DNA of 60,775 nucleotides from an uncultured Opitutia bacterium (lineage in GTDB: Bacteria; Verrucomicrobiota; Verrucomicrobiia; Opitutales; UBA953), in NCBI GenBank assembly GCA_903855995.1, contig CAIOAN010000007.1, positions 300,001 to 360,775 on the forward strand, in the 5' to 3' direction. Of this stretch, positions 47,724-60,500 are shown piece after piece. The position numbers and the translations under genes are program-made. Under the pieces are notes generated by a model, which saw only the letters and a program-made list of their open reading frames with translations, was not told where the DNA came from and made no database searches. Numbering within the stretch: position 1 is the stretch's first letter; every line of letters begins with the position of its first letter.

Positions 47724-47837
47724 TCAGCGCGGCGGAGCCGCGAGGGGGCACGTGGGCACGGTGACAAGGGGTCACGGGGAGCGGCAAAGCTCAAAGGGAG
47801 ACCGGAAACCGGATAGGATGCTGCGGTCCTGCCGCGG

Positions 47838-47861
47838 GTAGGGTCGGGACCGCGTCACGAC
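47838..47861 (+). repeat. REP palindrome of the GTCGGGACCGCGTCACGAC type
   Basis: GTAGGG head; the core is identical to the inverted copy at 30135-30159, about 17.7 kb away on the other side of tpsBA. Confidence 0.75.
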
Positions 47862-47968
47862 ATAGGGGCTACCTCGCTGGGGTGTTTTTCAGTTTGCATC
47901 ACGCCCCGCGGTTAATTTCATCTTCCTTAGGTGTGTAGGCCGACTCGCTCGGCCGAGATATCTCCCAG

Positions 47969-47993
47969 GGGGGCGCGTAAGCGCCCCCTTTTC
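47969..47993 (+). terminator. Strong rho-independent terminator downstream of tpsA
   Basis: A perfect stem GGGGGCGC (47969-47976) and GCGCCCCC (47981-47988) with a GTAA tetraloop is followed by TTTTC. It lies about 245 bp after the tpsA stop, so it ends either the tpsBA transcript or an unannotated short RNA. Confidence 0.8.
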
Positions 47994-48195
47994 ATTTGGG
48001 GCCTTGAATGTATAGCTCTGCGTTCCGTCGAAGCAGGGGAACGCGGAATAACCTAGGCAGATCGTGTCAGGATAAACTACCCACGGGTGTCTTGTTTCCA
48101 TGGGCTGGGTCAAGCGTCACAAAAATCTTGAAACTGTAATGCTCATGACCGAACTTATCTTCACATCCCTCCATGCCGATCACTCGGCTGGTCGT

Positions 48196-48226
48196 GGGGC
48201 GGCTCCGCAAGGTGCCGCCCCCTTTT
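48196..48226 (+). terminator. Second hairpin terminator on +
   Basis: Stem GGGGCGGC (48196-48203) with GCCGCCCC (48214-48221) is followed by CTTTT. It is immediately followed by the palindrome CCTTTTGTTGAATCAAAAGG (48221-48240), which gives T-runs on both strands. Confidence 0.65.
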
Positions 48227-48241
48227 GTTGAATCAAAAGGA

Positions 48242-48268
48242 ACGCGGGCCGGCGAACCGGACCCGCGT
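48242..48268 (-). terminator. Hairpin terminator on -, downstream of the autotransporter
   Basis: Stem ACGCGGG plus CCGG pairs with CCGG plus CCCGCGT around CGAA, with one bulge. On the minus strand it is followed by TTCCTTTTG. It would end transcription from the minus-strand autotransporter, about 240 bp past its stop. Confidence 0.6.
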
Positions 48269-48448
48269 CGAACGGAAACTTCCATTCCTTATCTGGATTT
48301 GTAGGTAGTTTGCGGATATTTTCAAGTCAGAATGGCAGCAGTGGCTTTCGCGCCGGGCAACCTTGCTTCGCCGCGAGCGGACATGTGGGCACGGTGACAA
48401 GGGGGCACGGGGAGATGGCAGCGGAAGCGGGGCCAGCATCAACTAGGG

Positions 48449-48507
48449 CAGCACGCGGTCCCGACCCTACCTAGAGGCAAGCGGATGCGATGTCATCGCA
48501 TGCCTAC
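48449..48507 (-). repeat. Two REP palindromes abutting the autotransporter stop
   Basis: 48483-48507 is an ATGCGATG-type REP with head GTAGGC, starting 3 bases after the autotransporter stop in sense orientation. 48449-48470 looks chimeric: one arm is of the GTCGGGACCGCG type and the other of the GGCAGCACGCGG type, which leaves the hairpin poorly paired. Confidence 0.75.
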
Positions 48508-48510
48508 CCC

Positions 48511-51500
48511 TTAGAAGCGTCGGCGGTAGCCGACTTCGAAGCCTTCGGTCTTCGTCGCGCCGGCCTTCTCGAGTGAGAGGGTCAGGTAGTAGGACGAAGT
48601 TGCGTCGGGCTGGTAGATGAAGGACGGCGCGATGCGGAAGCCGCTGCCGTGGGAGGCGATGCCGTGGGTCAGGAAACTGGGGTTCGAGCCGAAACTAGTG
48701 TTGAAGTCCGCCGTGCGGCCGCCGCCGAGTTCGGAGAAGGCCTCGAAGTCGACGGAGAACTTGAGCGTGCGATCCTCGGTGATGCTCTGCCATCCGAGGC
48801 TCGTGCCGGCGGTCGCGCGAGCGGAGTCGTAGGAGTAGGCCTGGACGTTCAGGGCGGTGATATCACCCGTCTCGTTGAACGCACTGCCCTTGACGTGAAC
48901 GTAATCGAGGCCCGCGTAAGGCGAGAAATCAAAGCCGCTCTTGGTTTCATAATTCACGCCGAGGCGAGCGAAGCCTCCGAAGGACTGCGCGGTGGGCGCG
49001 GCGCGTTCGGTGCCCATGAAGGTCGTCCGGGCGGTCTTGTTGTCGGACTTACCGACCGAGGCTCCGACATTGAGATACGGCGAGTCTTTCTTGTCGCCGA
49101 GCATGGTGCTCAGGAAGGCCGTGGCGTGGGTCGTGTTGCCAGTGATCGTGCCGCCGGTCGAAAGGGTGCCTTTGTTTGTGTCGTAGCCTAAGGAGAAGCC
49201 GATCACCGCTTCGCGGCTGATCTTCTTCATAAGGCCGCCCATCGCCCCGCCGGCATTATTGCTGAAGTCGGCCGATCCTGCGCCGGTGCCGCCGTGGAAA
49301 TTGGATCCCGTGACCAGCACGAAGCCTTCGCTGTAGGGCTGGTAGCAATCGCAGCAGCGGCACAGCTCGGAGTTGTCGGGGTGATGATGGGCGAGCTCTC
49401 GGTTCAGCGAATCGGCGCTCGCGCGCTGGGCCAGGGCGAGGGTGCCTGGGATGGCGGCGAACGAGGCCGGCTCGAGGCCTCGCATCACGGGGGTGAGCGC
49501 AGGGTCGCCGATTGTCATCAGGCGGGCCACGAGCGGGTCGAGGGCTCCGGGGATGTAGACCGTGCCGCCGAGTTCCAGGGGCTGTCCAGAGAGGGTGAGG
49601 GCCTTCTCCTGGATGTAGCCGGTCAGGCCCGAACCAACACCCGGACGGACGTAGCCGGAGGCGCCACGGACCAGGTAGACGGCGTATTCGTTCGGGCGGT
49701 GGACGAGGCCGTCGGCGTTGTGGATCAGACCGTCGTAGGCCGAGGCGGTGGCGCCGACGTCGACGGCGGCCGGAGCGACCACGAGGTAGCGGGCGTCGGC
49801 ATCGAGATTGATGACGGAGCTCGGAGCCGGATTGATGAAGTAGGTCGACACCAGCTTCGGGTCGGTCGTCGGGGTGCCCACGCCCTTGAAGAGCACGAAG
49901 CGACGGCCGTAATCGGGCAACTCGCCCGTCGGGGTGTAGCGGGCGATCGCGATCTCGCTGCCGACGGAGGGGTTGAGGTTGGCCTTACCCGTGAACTCGA
50001 CCGTATCGTTGTAGTAGCCGCCGATTTGCGGGAGTTTGGAGATCTCGAACGTACCGCGGGAGGTGAGATTGATATCGACGATCGAGAGCATGCCAGGCGC
50101 GTTGCCGGGAGCCAGGATGCCGAAGCTGAGGATCTGCGGAGAGGCCGTGAGCCAGAGGGCTCCGCCTTCGTAGGACATCGCCCAGCGGGTCGGGTCGCTC
50201 GTGCCACCGGTGGAGTCGGTGAAGCGCGTCACGTCGTAGCCGAAAAGATCGACGAGGGGGGTCGACCCGGTGACGAGGCTGCCGACCTGAGCGAACTTGA
50301 AGTAGTTCAACTTCATCGGGTCGAACCCGACTGCGTTGCCAGGGGTCAGGTCCGTCGGATGGGCGAGTGAGACGATGCGGACCGTCACGGGGTTCGCCTT
50401 GGAGGCGCCGGAGAGGTCGAGCGCGCCCGTAACGACTAGGGAATCGTAGGCCATGCCGGTGACGAGGGCGGAGGCGACCTTGCTCGTGCCCGCCGCCGTC
50501 GCGTCGTAGACCTGCCATTCGATGATCGAGCCGCCGGTGAGCGTCAGGCTGGCGGTGTTGATGAGGCCGGGGGAATTGCCCGGGGCGAGCATCGCCCCGG
50601 AAGCGATGGAGGTCGCGCCGAGAGTACCGGAGCCCTTGAGTACACCGAGGGTGACGGTGACGGCGTTTCCGAGATTGGCGTTGGCGATGAGGGTGCCGCC
50701 GTTGACCGTGACCGCGCTGGTCCCGAGGGCATGATCACCGGTCAGATCAAGCGTGCCGGCGGAGAGGGTGGTCGTGCCCGCGAAGGTGTTGGTGCCCGCG
50801 AGCGTGAGTGTACCCGTGCCCATCTTCACTAGGGCGCCTGTGCCATCGATCGTGCCGCCGAGGGTGTTGCTGGCGTTGTCGCCGCCCGTCGTCAGAGAGC
50901 CATTGTTAAGCAGGATCGAGCCGCTGCTCGTCAAGGCGTCGAGGGTCTCGGCACTGTTGAGTTTGAGGGTGGCGCCCGCGGCGATGGTGACGCTCGTCGT
51001 ATGCGCGAGGCTGGTACTGGTGCCCGTGGCTAAGGTGCCGGCGTTGACGACCGTGGCGCCCGTGTAGGTGTTGGTGCCCGCGAGCGTCAGGGTAGCGGCA
51101 CCATCCTTGGTGAGGGAGCCATTGGAGACCGTACCAGTCAGCGTCGCATTGGCGGCGGTGGTGATTGTGTGATTCCCGCCGAGGTCGACATTGCCAGAGA
51201 GGGTGATGGCCCCGGCGTTGGTCGCGTCGCCGAGGGAGACATCGCCGCCGAGCGTGATGGCGTTGGCCAGGCTGATGCCAGCTGAAGTCGCGGCGGCGAG
51301 CACGCCTCCGTTGAGGGAAACCGCCGCGGTGCCGAGGGCGGCGGTGTCGCCGACCTGCAGGGTGCCCGCGTTGATGGTGGTTCCTCCGGAATAAGTGTTG
51401 GCCCCGGTGATGACGAGCGTGCCCGCGCCGGTCTTGACCAAGGAACCGTTGCCCGAGACGAGGCCGCCGATGGTCGAGGAACCTGAGCTGATGGCCGTGG

Positions 51501-54500
51501 TCAGGGTGGCGTCGATCTGCAGGGTGCCGCTGTTATTGATCGTGCTCAGTGTCTCGTTGCCGCCGAGCTGCAGTTTGGCGCCGGAGGCAATCGAGACGCC
51601 GCCCGTCGAGGTCAGGACATCGTTACCCGAAGTCACCAGCATGCCAGCGGCGACATCGGCCGTGCCCGTGAACGTGTTGGTGCCGGCGAGCGTAAGGGTG
51701 CCAAGGCCGTCCTTGGTCAGCCCGCCTGTGCCGGTAATGCCGCCCGAGAAGGAGGCATCGGCGACGGTGGTGACGGTGCGGCTGCCGGCGGCCAGGGTGA
51801 CGGCGCCGGTGAAATTCAACGCGCCCATGTAGGACGATTGCCCGATCGTGATGTCGCCGCTGAGCGTGACATCGCTCGAAATCGTGTGAGAGGTGGCGTC
51901 GGTGCTCGTGAAGGTGGCGGAGTTCGTCACGAGCAGGCCACCGGCAGCCAAAGCGGCGTCGTTGCCGAGCCGGACGATCCCGCCGCCGACCGTGTTGGTT
52001 CCGCCGACTGAGGTGTTGGCGCCCGTGATGCTGACTTCGCCGCCCGTGATGGTGCTGGTGTTGATCGAGGAGGTGCTGACCAGGCCGCCGCTGATCGTCG
52101 AATTGAGGCTGCCAGCGACATGGACGATGCCGTCCGTGATGCCGCCGCCGATAGAGGCATCGGAACTAAAGTTCGTGGTGCCCGTGCCGCCGAGAGAGAA
52201 GAGGGTGATAAGGCCGCTGTTGGCCGTGTAATTAAGTGTGCCGTTATTGACGACCGTCCCGACCATGAGGCCGGCGCCCGAGAAGTTGCCCGTGCCGGTC
52301 GCCTCGACGGTCAGGTTAGCGTTGGTCTTGGCATCGACGGCGCCGAGGGTCGCCGTGGCGTTGATGAAGATATCGCTCGTTCCGGCTAGGGAGCCACTGG
52401 AAGTGTTGAGGGTGCCACCGGCGACGGTGGTGGTGCCGGAGAAGGTGTTCGCGCCGTTGAGCAAAAGCGTACCCGCGCCGGTCTTGGTCAGGCTGCCCGT
52501 GCCTGTGATGGCGCCGGTCGAGGTGCCGTCGGCGACCGAGAGCGCGGCGCCACCGAGCGCGATATCGCCGCCCAGGAGGTGATTGACCGTCGCCGTGGAG
52601 CCGTTGAAGGCGAGGGTGCCGCCGGCGATCGTGTCGGCGGTGACGTTGCCGCCGACGGTGACCGTGCCGGCGGAGATGTCGGACGTCAGGTTGCCGGTGA
52701 CGTTGACCGTGCCCCCCGTGATGCCGCCGATGATGACCGCGTGATTGGCGAAGTTCGTTGTGCCCGTGCCGCCCAGTCCGGCCAAGGTGATCGTGCCCGT
52801 GAGGCCCGTGAAGTTGACCGTGCCGGCGTTGGTGATCGCCGCGAGGCTGAGGTCGGTCCCCGCAATGGTGGCCGAAGCGTTCGTATCGACGGCGAGGGTC
52901 GCGCCGGCGTTGTAGTCGACGGCCGACAGCACCGCGCGGTTGTTGACCGAGATGGCCGAAGTGGTGGCGAGGGCGCCGGCGCCAGCGACGAGCGTGCCGG
53001 CGTTGATCGTGGTCGCACCGGAGAAAGTGTTGGCGACCGTGAGCGTCAGCGTGGCATCGCCAGCCTTGATGAGTTCAGCCGTGCCGGCAACGGCTCCGGC
53101 CAAGGTGGTGTCGACGTTGGTCGTGAGCGTGCGGGCGACCGAGCCGAGATCGGCCGTGCCATTGAAGGTCAAGGAACCCGTGTTCGTCGTCGCATCACCC
53201 AGCGTGAGGTCGGCGCCGAGGATGATATTATTGGCGAAGAGTCGCGCCGAGGTTCCGGACGATGAAAGGGCGGCACCGGCGAAGGTCACGTTGCCCGTAC
53301 CGAAGGCGCTGTCGTCGCCGGCGATGACCAGGCCAGCGTTCAGGGACGCGCCGCCGCCGAAGCTGTTCATGCCTGAAATCATCAGCGTGCCGGCGGTGGC
53401 CTTGACGAGGGAGCCGTTGGCGCCCGAGAGGGTGCCGGCGAAGCTGCCGTCGTTGACGGTGAGGACCGTGGTGCCGAGGGCGACGTCGCCGCCGTTGAGA
53501 TGGCTGACCGTGGCCGTGGCGCCGTTGAAGTTGGCCGTGCCCGAGGTGAGCGTGGTGACCGCGGCGGCTCCCGCGACGGTGAGCGTGCCTCCGTCGAGAG
53601 TCGTGACGGAGGCATCACCGGAAACCGTCGTCGCGCCGCCGGTGATGGAGGTCGAGTTGAGTGATCCGGTGGTAATCGTGCCGCCGGAGATGTCGGAGGT
53701 CAGGAGTCCGGCGACGGTGACGCTGCCGTGGGAGATGCCGCGTGCGGTAATCGTCGCGTCGCCCGCAAAGGTCGTGGTGCCGGCCCCGGAGAGCGAGGCT
53801 AGGGTGATGACGCTGGTGGCGGTGAAATCGAGGGTGCCCTCGTTCGTGACGGCGGCGAGGTTGAGGCTGCCGCCGGAAAGGATGGCGTGGGCGGCGGCGT
53901 CGAGGTTCAGCGTCGCGGTGCTGTTGGTGTCGACGGCCCTAAGCGTCGCGCCGTTCACGTAGATGGCGGAGGTCCCGCCGAGCGATGTGGCGCCGGTCAC
54001 TAAGGTGCCGGCGTTGATTGTCGTGACGCCCCCGAAGGAATTAACGCCGGTGAGCGTGACCGTATCGTTGGTCGACTTGGTGAGTGCAGCGGCGGCTCCG
54101 TCGAGGTTGGCCGAGATCGTGCCGTTGCGCACATCGTAGGAGGTGGCGGTCAGGGTGCCGTTCGAGATCGTGCCGGAGATGAGCGTCACGTTGGCGACCG
54201 TCTCGGCGAAGATGTTGAGGTCGAACGTACCGCCGTTGACGGTTACGTTGCCCGTGTCGGCCAGGCGGTCGGAGGCGCCGAGCAGCAGCGTGCCACCGGT
54301 GATGCTGGTTCCGCCCGTGTAGCTGCTTGCGGCGTTGAAGGTGAGCGTGCCCGTGCCGGCCTTGACCAGGGAGCCCGTGCCGCTGAAGTCACCGGCAAAG
54401 GTACCCGAAGCGTTATCAGTACCGGTCGTAAGGGCGCCACCGAGGATGACCGAGCCGTTGTTCGTCAGGTGGTTGAGCGTCTCGTCGCCGCCTAGGTTTA

Positions 54501-57500
54501 GGGTCGCGCCGACGTCGACCGTGACGCCGGAGCTCGAGGTCAGGCGGTCGTTGCCGAGCGTAGCGAGCGTGCCGGCGGAGACCGACGTCGCGCCCGTGAA
54601 GGTGTTGGCGCCGGAGAGCGTGAGGGTGCCTGCCGTGTTCTTCACCAAGGCGCCCGTGCCGGAGATGATCGCGTCGACCGTGCCCTGCTGGAAGGCGAAG
54701 GTGTCGGTCGAATTCACGACGAGCGTACCGTTGGTGATTGTGCCGCTGACGAGCGAGGCACCGCTGGCCGTGCCGACCGCACCGCCGAGGTCGAGGGTGC
54801 CGCCGTCGACGACGAGGGCGGAGAGGTTAATGTTGGCTCCGAGGACCAGCGTGCCGGCCTTGACCGTAGTGCCGCCGGTGTAGCTGAAGATGCCCGTGGC
54901 CGACATCGTCAGCGTACCCGCACCGTCCTTGATGAGCGTGCCGGTGCCGGTGACCGTTCCGCCGATGGTGGAGGTGTTGAGGCCTGTCGTTAGGGTGCCG
55001 CCGTTCAGGTTGATCGTGCCGAGGTTGGAGAGCGTATTCAGCGTCTCGTTGCCACCCAAGGTTAGCGTGGCACCAGTCGCGACGGTTACGCCCGAGGTAC
55101 TGGAGAGTCGGTTGTTGCCGACCGTGGCCAGCGTGCCGGCGTCGATCGAGGTAGCGCCGCCAAAGCTGTTGGCGCCGGAAAGCGTGAGGGTACCAGCGGT
55201 GGCCTTGACGAGGGAGCCGTTGGCGCCGGAGATCACCCCGGCGAAAGTTCCTTCATTGATCGTGAGGGTCGTCGTGCCGAGGGCGATGTCGCCGCCGTTG
55301 AGGATGCCGACCGAGGCCGTCGCACCATTCAGGTTTGCCGTCCCGGAGGTGAGCGTACCGATCGTGGCGATGCCACCGATGGTCAGCGAGCCGCCGTCGA
55401 AGGTCGTGACGCCCGCGTCGCCGGTAATCGTGGTCGTGCCGCCGGTGACGGAGGTGGAGGTCAGCGAGCCGGCCGTGACCATACCGCCGGAGATATCCGA
55501 GGTAAGCAACCCGGCCACGGTGACCGTGCCTTTGGATATGCTTCCGGTCGAGATCGTGGCATCGCTATTGAAGTTGGTCGTACCCGCGCCGCTGAGCGAA
55601 GTCAGCGTGATGACGCCGGTCGAGCCGGTGAAGCTGACTGTTCCGTCGTTGGTCACGTCCGCGAGGGAGAGGCCCATGCCGGAAACCGTCGCTGAGGCGG
55701 AGCTGGAGACGCTGAGGGTGGCTGCGCCGTTGTAATCGACCGCGGTGAGCGTCGTCGACTTGTTGAGCGTGATTGACGTGGTACCGCCCAGCGAACCGGC
55801 GGAAGTGACGAGTGTGCCGGCGTTGATGGTGGTGGCGCCGCCGTAGGTATTGAGGCCCGAGAGGTTGAGGGTGCCGGAGGTGGATTTCGCCAGGGATCCG
55901 CTGGCGCCCGAGATCACGCCGGCGAAGTTGCCGTCGTTGACCGTGAGGAGCGTCGAGCCGAGAGAGATATTGCCGCCATCGAGGGTGCCGATGTTGGCCG
56001 CAGATCCATTGAGATGGGTGGTGCCGGAGGTCAGCGTGCTGATTGCCGCGACCCCGCCGACGGTGAGCGTACCACCATCGAGCGTCGTCAATGTCACGTC
56101 AGCCGCGACGGAAGTCGTGCCGCCGGTGATGGAGGCGGCGACGAGGGAATGGGCGGTGACCGTGCCGCCGGAGATGTCGGAGGTCAGCTGGCCGGTGACG
56201 GTGACATTCCCGCCGGCGATGCCACCCGTGGTGATCGTCGCATCGCTACCGAAGGTGGTCGTGCCCGTGCCGCTGAGCGAAGTCAGGGTGATACCGTCGG
56301 TGACGCCGCTGAAGGTCACGGAACCGGCGTTGGTCACGCCTGCGAGCGAAAGGTTGGTGCCGGAAATCGTCGCTGAGGCGCCGGTGGCTACGCCGAGGGT
56401 CGCGGAGTTGTTATAGTCGACCGCGGTGAGGGTGCCGGCGCCGTTGACCGCGATTGAAGAGGTGCCGCCCAGGGAGCCGGCGGAGGCGACGAGCGTCCCT
56501 GCGTCGACTGTGGTAGCGCCGCCGTAGGTGTTCACCCCCGAGAGCGTCAGGGTTGCGTTGCCGTTCTTGGTCAGGCCGGCCGTGCCGGAGACGATGCCGC
56601 TGAATTCGACGGCGGAAGCGGCGGACACCGTGCGCGTGCTGGCGCCGAGGTCGATATTGCCCGTGAAGGTGAGCTTGCCGTTCTGAGTGAGGTCGCCGAG
56701 CAGGAGGTCGCCGCCGACGGTGACCGTGTTGCCGAACGTACGGGCGGCGGTGCTCGTGGAGGAAAGGGAGCCGCCGTTGATGGCGAGCGTGCCGGTGCCG
56801 AAGGCGGCGTTGTCGCCCGCCAGGATTTGCCCATCCGTCAGCGTCGTGCCCCCGCTGAAGCTGTTGGCGCCCGAAAGCGTGAGCGAGCCGGTCGTGGTCT
56901 TCGTGAGGGAGCCGGTGCCATCGAGAATCGCCGTGATAGTGCCGGACTGCACGGCGACGGAAGTCACGGAGAGCGTGCCGTTGGTCACCGTGCCGCTGTT
57001 GAGCACTAGGGCTCCAATGGTCTCGGACGTCGTGCCGAGATTGAGGGTGGCACCGTTAATTGTGACCGCCCCCGTGTCGGCGAGATGGTTGCCCGCGCCG
57101 CTGAGGACAAGCGTGCCGCCGTTGATCGTCGTGCCGCCCGTATAGGAGGTGAGGGCGGAGAGTGTTAGCGTCGTTGCACCGGTCTTCACCAGGGATCCAG
57201 TTCCATCGATGCCGCCGCCCAGGGTGTAACTCGTGGCTCCCGTGGTGAGGATGCCGCCGAGGGTCATAGAGCCGCTGTTCGAAAGAGTATTGATTGTCTC
57301 GTCGCCGCCGAGAGTCAGGGCCGCGCCCGAAGCGACCGTCACGCCCGAGGTCGAGGCCAGGGTGCCGTTGCCGACCGTGGCGACGGTGCCGGCGAGGATG
57401 GTCGTCGAACCCGTGAAAGTGTTGGCGTGGGAGAGCGTCAGCGTGCCCGCACCATCCTTGACCAACGAGCCATTGGAGGTCGTGTTGGCGAACGTCACGT

Positions 57501-60500
57501 CAGCCACGACAGTGAGGGCATAGGCGCCGCCGCCGAGGTCGACAAGTCCGTTGAAGGTTAGTGCCCCCATGTTGCCCGTTTCGCCGAAGGTGACGTCGCC
57601 GCCGATATTGACGGCGTTGGCGAAGGTGTGCGCGGTCGAGCCGACGCTCGCGATGGTCGGATCGACGATGCACAGCGTGCCCGTACCGAAGGCGGTGTCA
57701 CTGCCGGCGAGAACCTTGCCGCCGTTGATCTTTAGCCCGCCGCCGAAGGTGTTGTTGCCGGAGAGGGTGAGGGTGCCGGCGCCGTTCTTGATCAGGCCGC
57801 CGCTGGAGACCGTGTTCGTGAAGGTGATCTCGGAATCCGTGGTCAGGCTGCGGATGCCATTATGGAGGGCGACGGCGCCCGTGAAGGTCAGGGCGGCGGT
57901 GTCGGTCGCGTCGCCCAGGGTGAAGTCGCCATTGATTACGACATTATTGGCGAAGGTCAGGGCCATGGCGCCAATGCCGGTGAGCTTGCCGCTGTTCAGG
58001 CGGAGTTCGCCGGTGGTCCCAAAGGCCAAGTTGTTGCCGACGCGCAGGACGCCGCCAGAAATCGTCGTATTGCCCGTGTAAGAATTGGCGCCGGCCATCG
58101 TGACCGTGCCCGAGGTCGTCTTGATGACATTGGCGGCGCCGTTGATATCGGTGCTGACCACGCCCGCTTGGAGTTCGTAGTTCGAGCTAACCAGTGTGCC
58201 GTGGATGATGCTTCCACCCGATAGCGTGATGGTGCCGACCGTGTCGGTGAAGTAGTTGAGGTCGAGCACGCCGCCGGTATTGACCGTGACGTCGCTGTTA
58301 TCGGAGAGCAGGTTGGAGGCTGAGTAGAGCACCGTACCCGCGTCGATGGTCGTCGTGCCTGTGAAGGTGAACACGCCCGTCGCCGAGAGGGTGAGGGTGC
58401 CGGCGCCGATCTTCTGGAGATTGCCCTGTCCGTCGATTGCGCCGCCCAGCGTATAATCGGAGGAGCCCGTTGTGAGCGTGGTGGCGCTGCTCAGTGTGAT
58501 TGTTCCGCTGTTGCTGATATTCTGGAGGGTTTCGTTGCCGCCCAGGCTTAGAGTGGCACCGGAGGCGATAGTCACTCCGGAGGTCGTGGCGAGGCGTCCG
58601 TCGCCGACTGTCAGGAGCGTGCCGCCGTTGACCGTAGTCGAACCGGCGAAAGTATTGGCGTGGGAAAGCGTCAGCGTGCCGGCACCGTCCTTGACCAGTG
58701 AGCCATTCGAGACCGTGTTGGTGAAAGTCACATCCGCGACGACGGTGAGCGTGTGGGCTGCGGCGCCGAGGTCGATCAGGCCGTTGAAGGTCAGGGCGCC
58801 CATGTTGCCTGTCTCGCCGAAGGTTACATCTCCGCCAATGTTGACGTCATTGGCGAAGGTGCGGGCTGTGCTGCCGAGGCTGGCGATGATTGGGTCGTTG
58901 ATGCAGAGGGTGCCGGCGCCGAAAGCCGTGTTGCTACCCGCCAGAATCTTACCAGCGTTAAGGATGAGGCCGCCGTCAAAGGTGTTCGCGCCCGAAAGGA
59001 TGACCGTACCGGTTGTCGTCTTCGTCGCATACACGCCGGCGCCGATGAGGTCGGCCGAGATGTCGCCGGCCTGCAGTTCGAAGGAGGCGCAATTGAGCGT
59101 GCCGTTGATGATCGAGCCGCCGGTGATGGTCACGCCTGCGACGCGTTCCGTGAAGCCTCCGAGGTCGAGCGTGCCGCCGGTGACGCGGAGCGAACCCGTA
59201 TCGGCGAGGCGTTCGGCGGCCGCCAGGATGAGCGTGCCGGCGTTCACCGTGGTGCCGCCGGTGAAGGTGGTCGCTGAAGAGAGGGTAAGCGTCCCAGCGC
59301 CGGACTTAACCAAGGAGCCGTTGCCGTTGACCGTGCCGCCGAGCGTGTAGTTCGTCGCACCCGTGGTGAGGATGCCGTTGATCGTGACCGTGCCAGCGTT
59401 GGCGAGCGTGTTGAGGGTCTCGTTGCCGCCGAGGGTGAGCGTCGTGCCGGACGCGACAGCGACGCCGGAGCTGGAAGTCAGCTGGCCATTGCCCGAGGTG
59501 ATGAGCGATCCAGTGCTGACCGTAGTCGCGCCAGTGAAGGCGGACGAGCCTGAGAGCGTGAGGGAACCGTTGCCAGTCTTGGTCAGGCCAGCCGCGCCGG
59601 ACACCGCGCCCGAGAAGGTAACATCCGCGACGGTCGTGAGCGTGCGGTCGGTAGAGCCGAGGTCGACGGTGCCGCTGAAGGTCAGGGCGCCGACGTTGCC
59701 GGTGGAGCCCAAGGTGATATCGCCGCCGAGGATCAAGGCGTTGCCGAAGGAGCGGGCGGTCGAACCGATTCCCGAGAGGGTGCCGGCGTTGAGTGTCAGG
59801 CTGCCCGGACCAAAGGCGCTGTTATTCCCGGCGAAGAGCGAGCCCGCGTTGAGCGTCGTGCCACCTGTGTAGGTGTTGGCGGCGGAAAGGGTCAGCGAGC
59901 CGTTGCCGCTCATGGTCAATCCGCCGTTGGCGCCTGAGACGATGCCGGAGAGGGTGACGTCGACCGCCGTCGTGATTGCGCGGATGCTGCCGCCGAGGGA
60001 AGTGGTGCTACCGAAGGTCAGCGTGCCGCTATTAATCGCATCGCCGAAAGTGACCGCACCGCCGAGTGCGAGCGGGTTGGCGAAGGAACGGGCGGTCGCC
60101 CCGACGCTGGCGAGTTCACCGCCGTTAAGTGTGATTGAACCGGACCCCAGGGCGCCGTTGTCACCCGCGAGTAAGATGCCGGCTGAAAGCGTGGTCGCCC
60201 CGCCGAAGCTGTTCGCTCCGGTGAGCGTGAGCGTGCCGGCGGTCGCCTTGATGAGGGCACCGTTGGCGCCGGAGATGACGCCTGAGCTCGTGCCGTTGTT
60301 GACGGTGAGCGTCGTCGTGCCGAGTGCGACCGTGCCGCCGTTGAGCGTTCCGACCGAAGAAGTGGTGCCGTTGAGGTTGGCGTTGCCGGCGGTCAGCGTG
60401 CCGATCGTGGCCACGCCGCCGACGGTGAGCGTGCCGCCATTGAAGGTCGTCACGCCGGCGGCGCCCGTGACGGAGGTGGTGCCGCCGGTGATGGAGGACG

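Larger units (their letters stand above)
47724..48510. other. Convergent intergenic region between the two giant genes
   Basis: In these 787 bp I see no convincing protein gene. Contents: a headless REP-like hairpin 4 bases after the tpsA stop (47728-47742); a 33-bp direct repeat at 47749-47781 and 48382-48414 (two mismatches); REPs at 47838-47861 (+), 48449-48470 (-) and 48483-48507 (-); and several hairpins listed as terminators. The centre (about 47890-48350) has lower GC than the flanks. A short minus-strand frame at 47889-48113 reads through a terminator hairpin and was rejected. Confidence 0.6.

Noticed and set aside
47889-48113. 74-codon minus-strand frame in the intergenic region of the giant genes
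   Set aside because: It reads through the strong GGGGGCGC terminator hairpin, has no recognisable domain and no ribosome-binding site.
57551-58081. Several plus-strand frames across the autotransporter region
   Set aside because: They are antisense to the PATR repeats and encode repetitive Val/Pro/Ala-rich sequence that mirrors the repeats.
60453-60455. GTG at 60453 as the true start of the autotransporter
   Set aside because: The frame stays open upstream to the window edge and continues the same repeat consensus, and no signal peptide follows the GTG.
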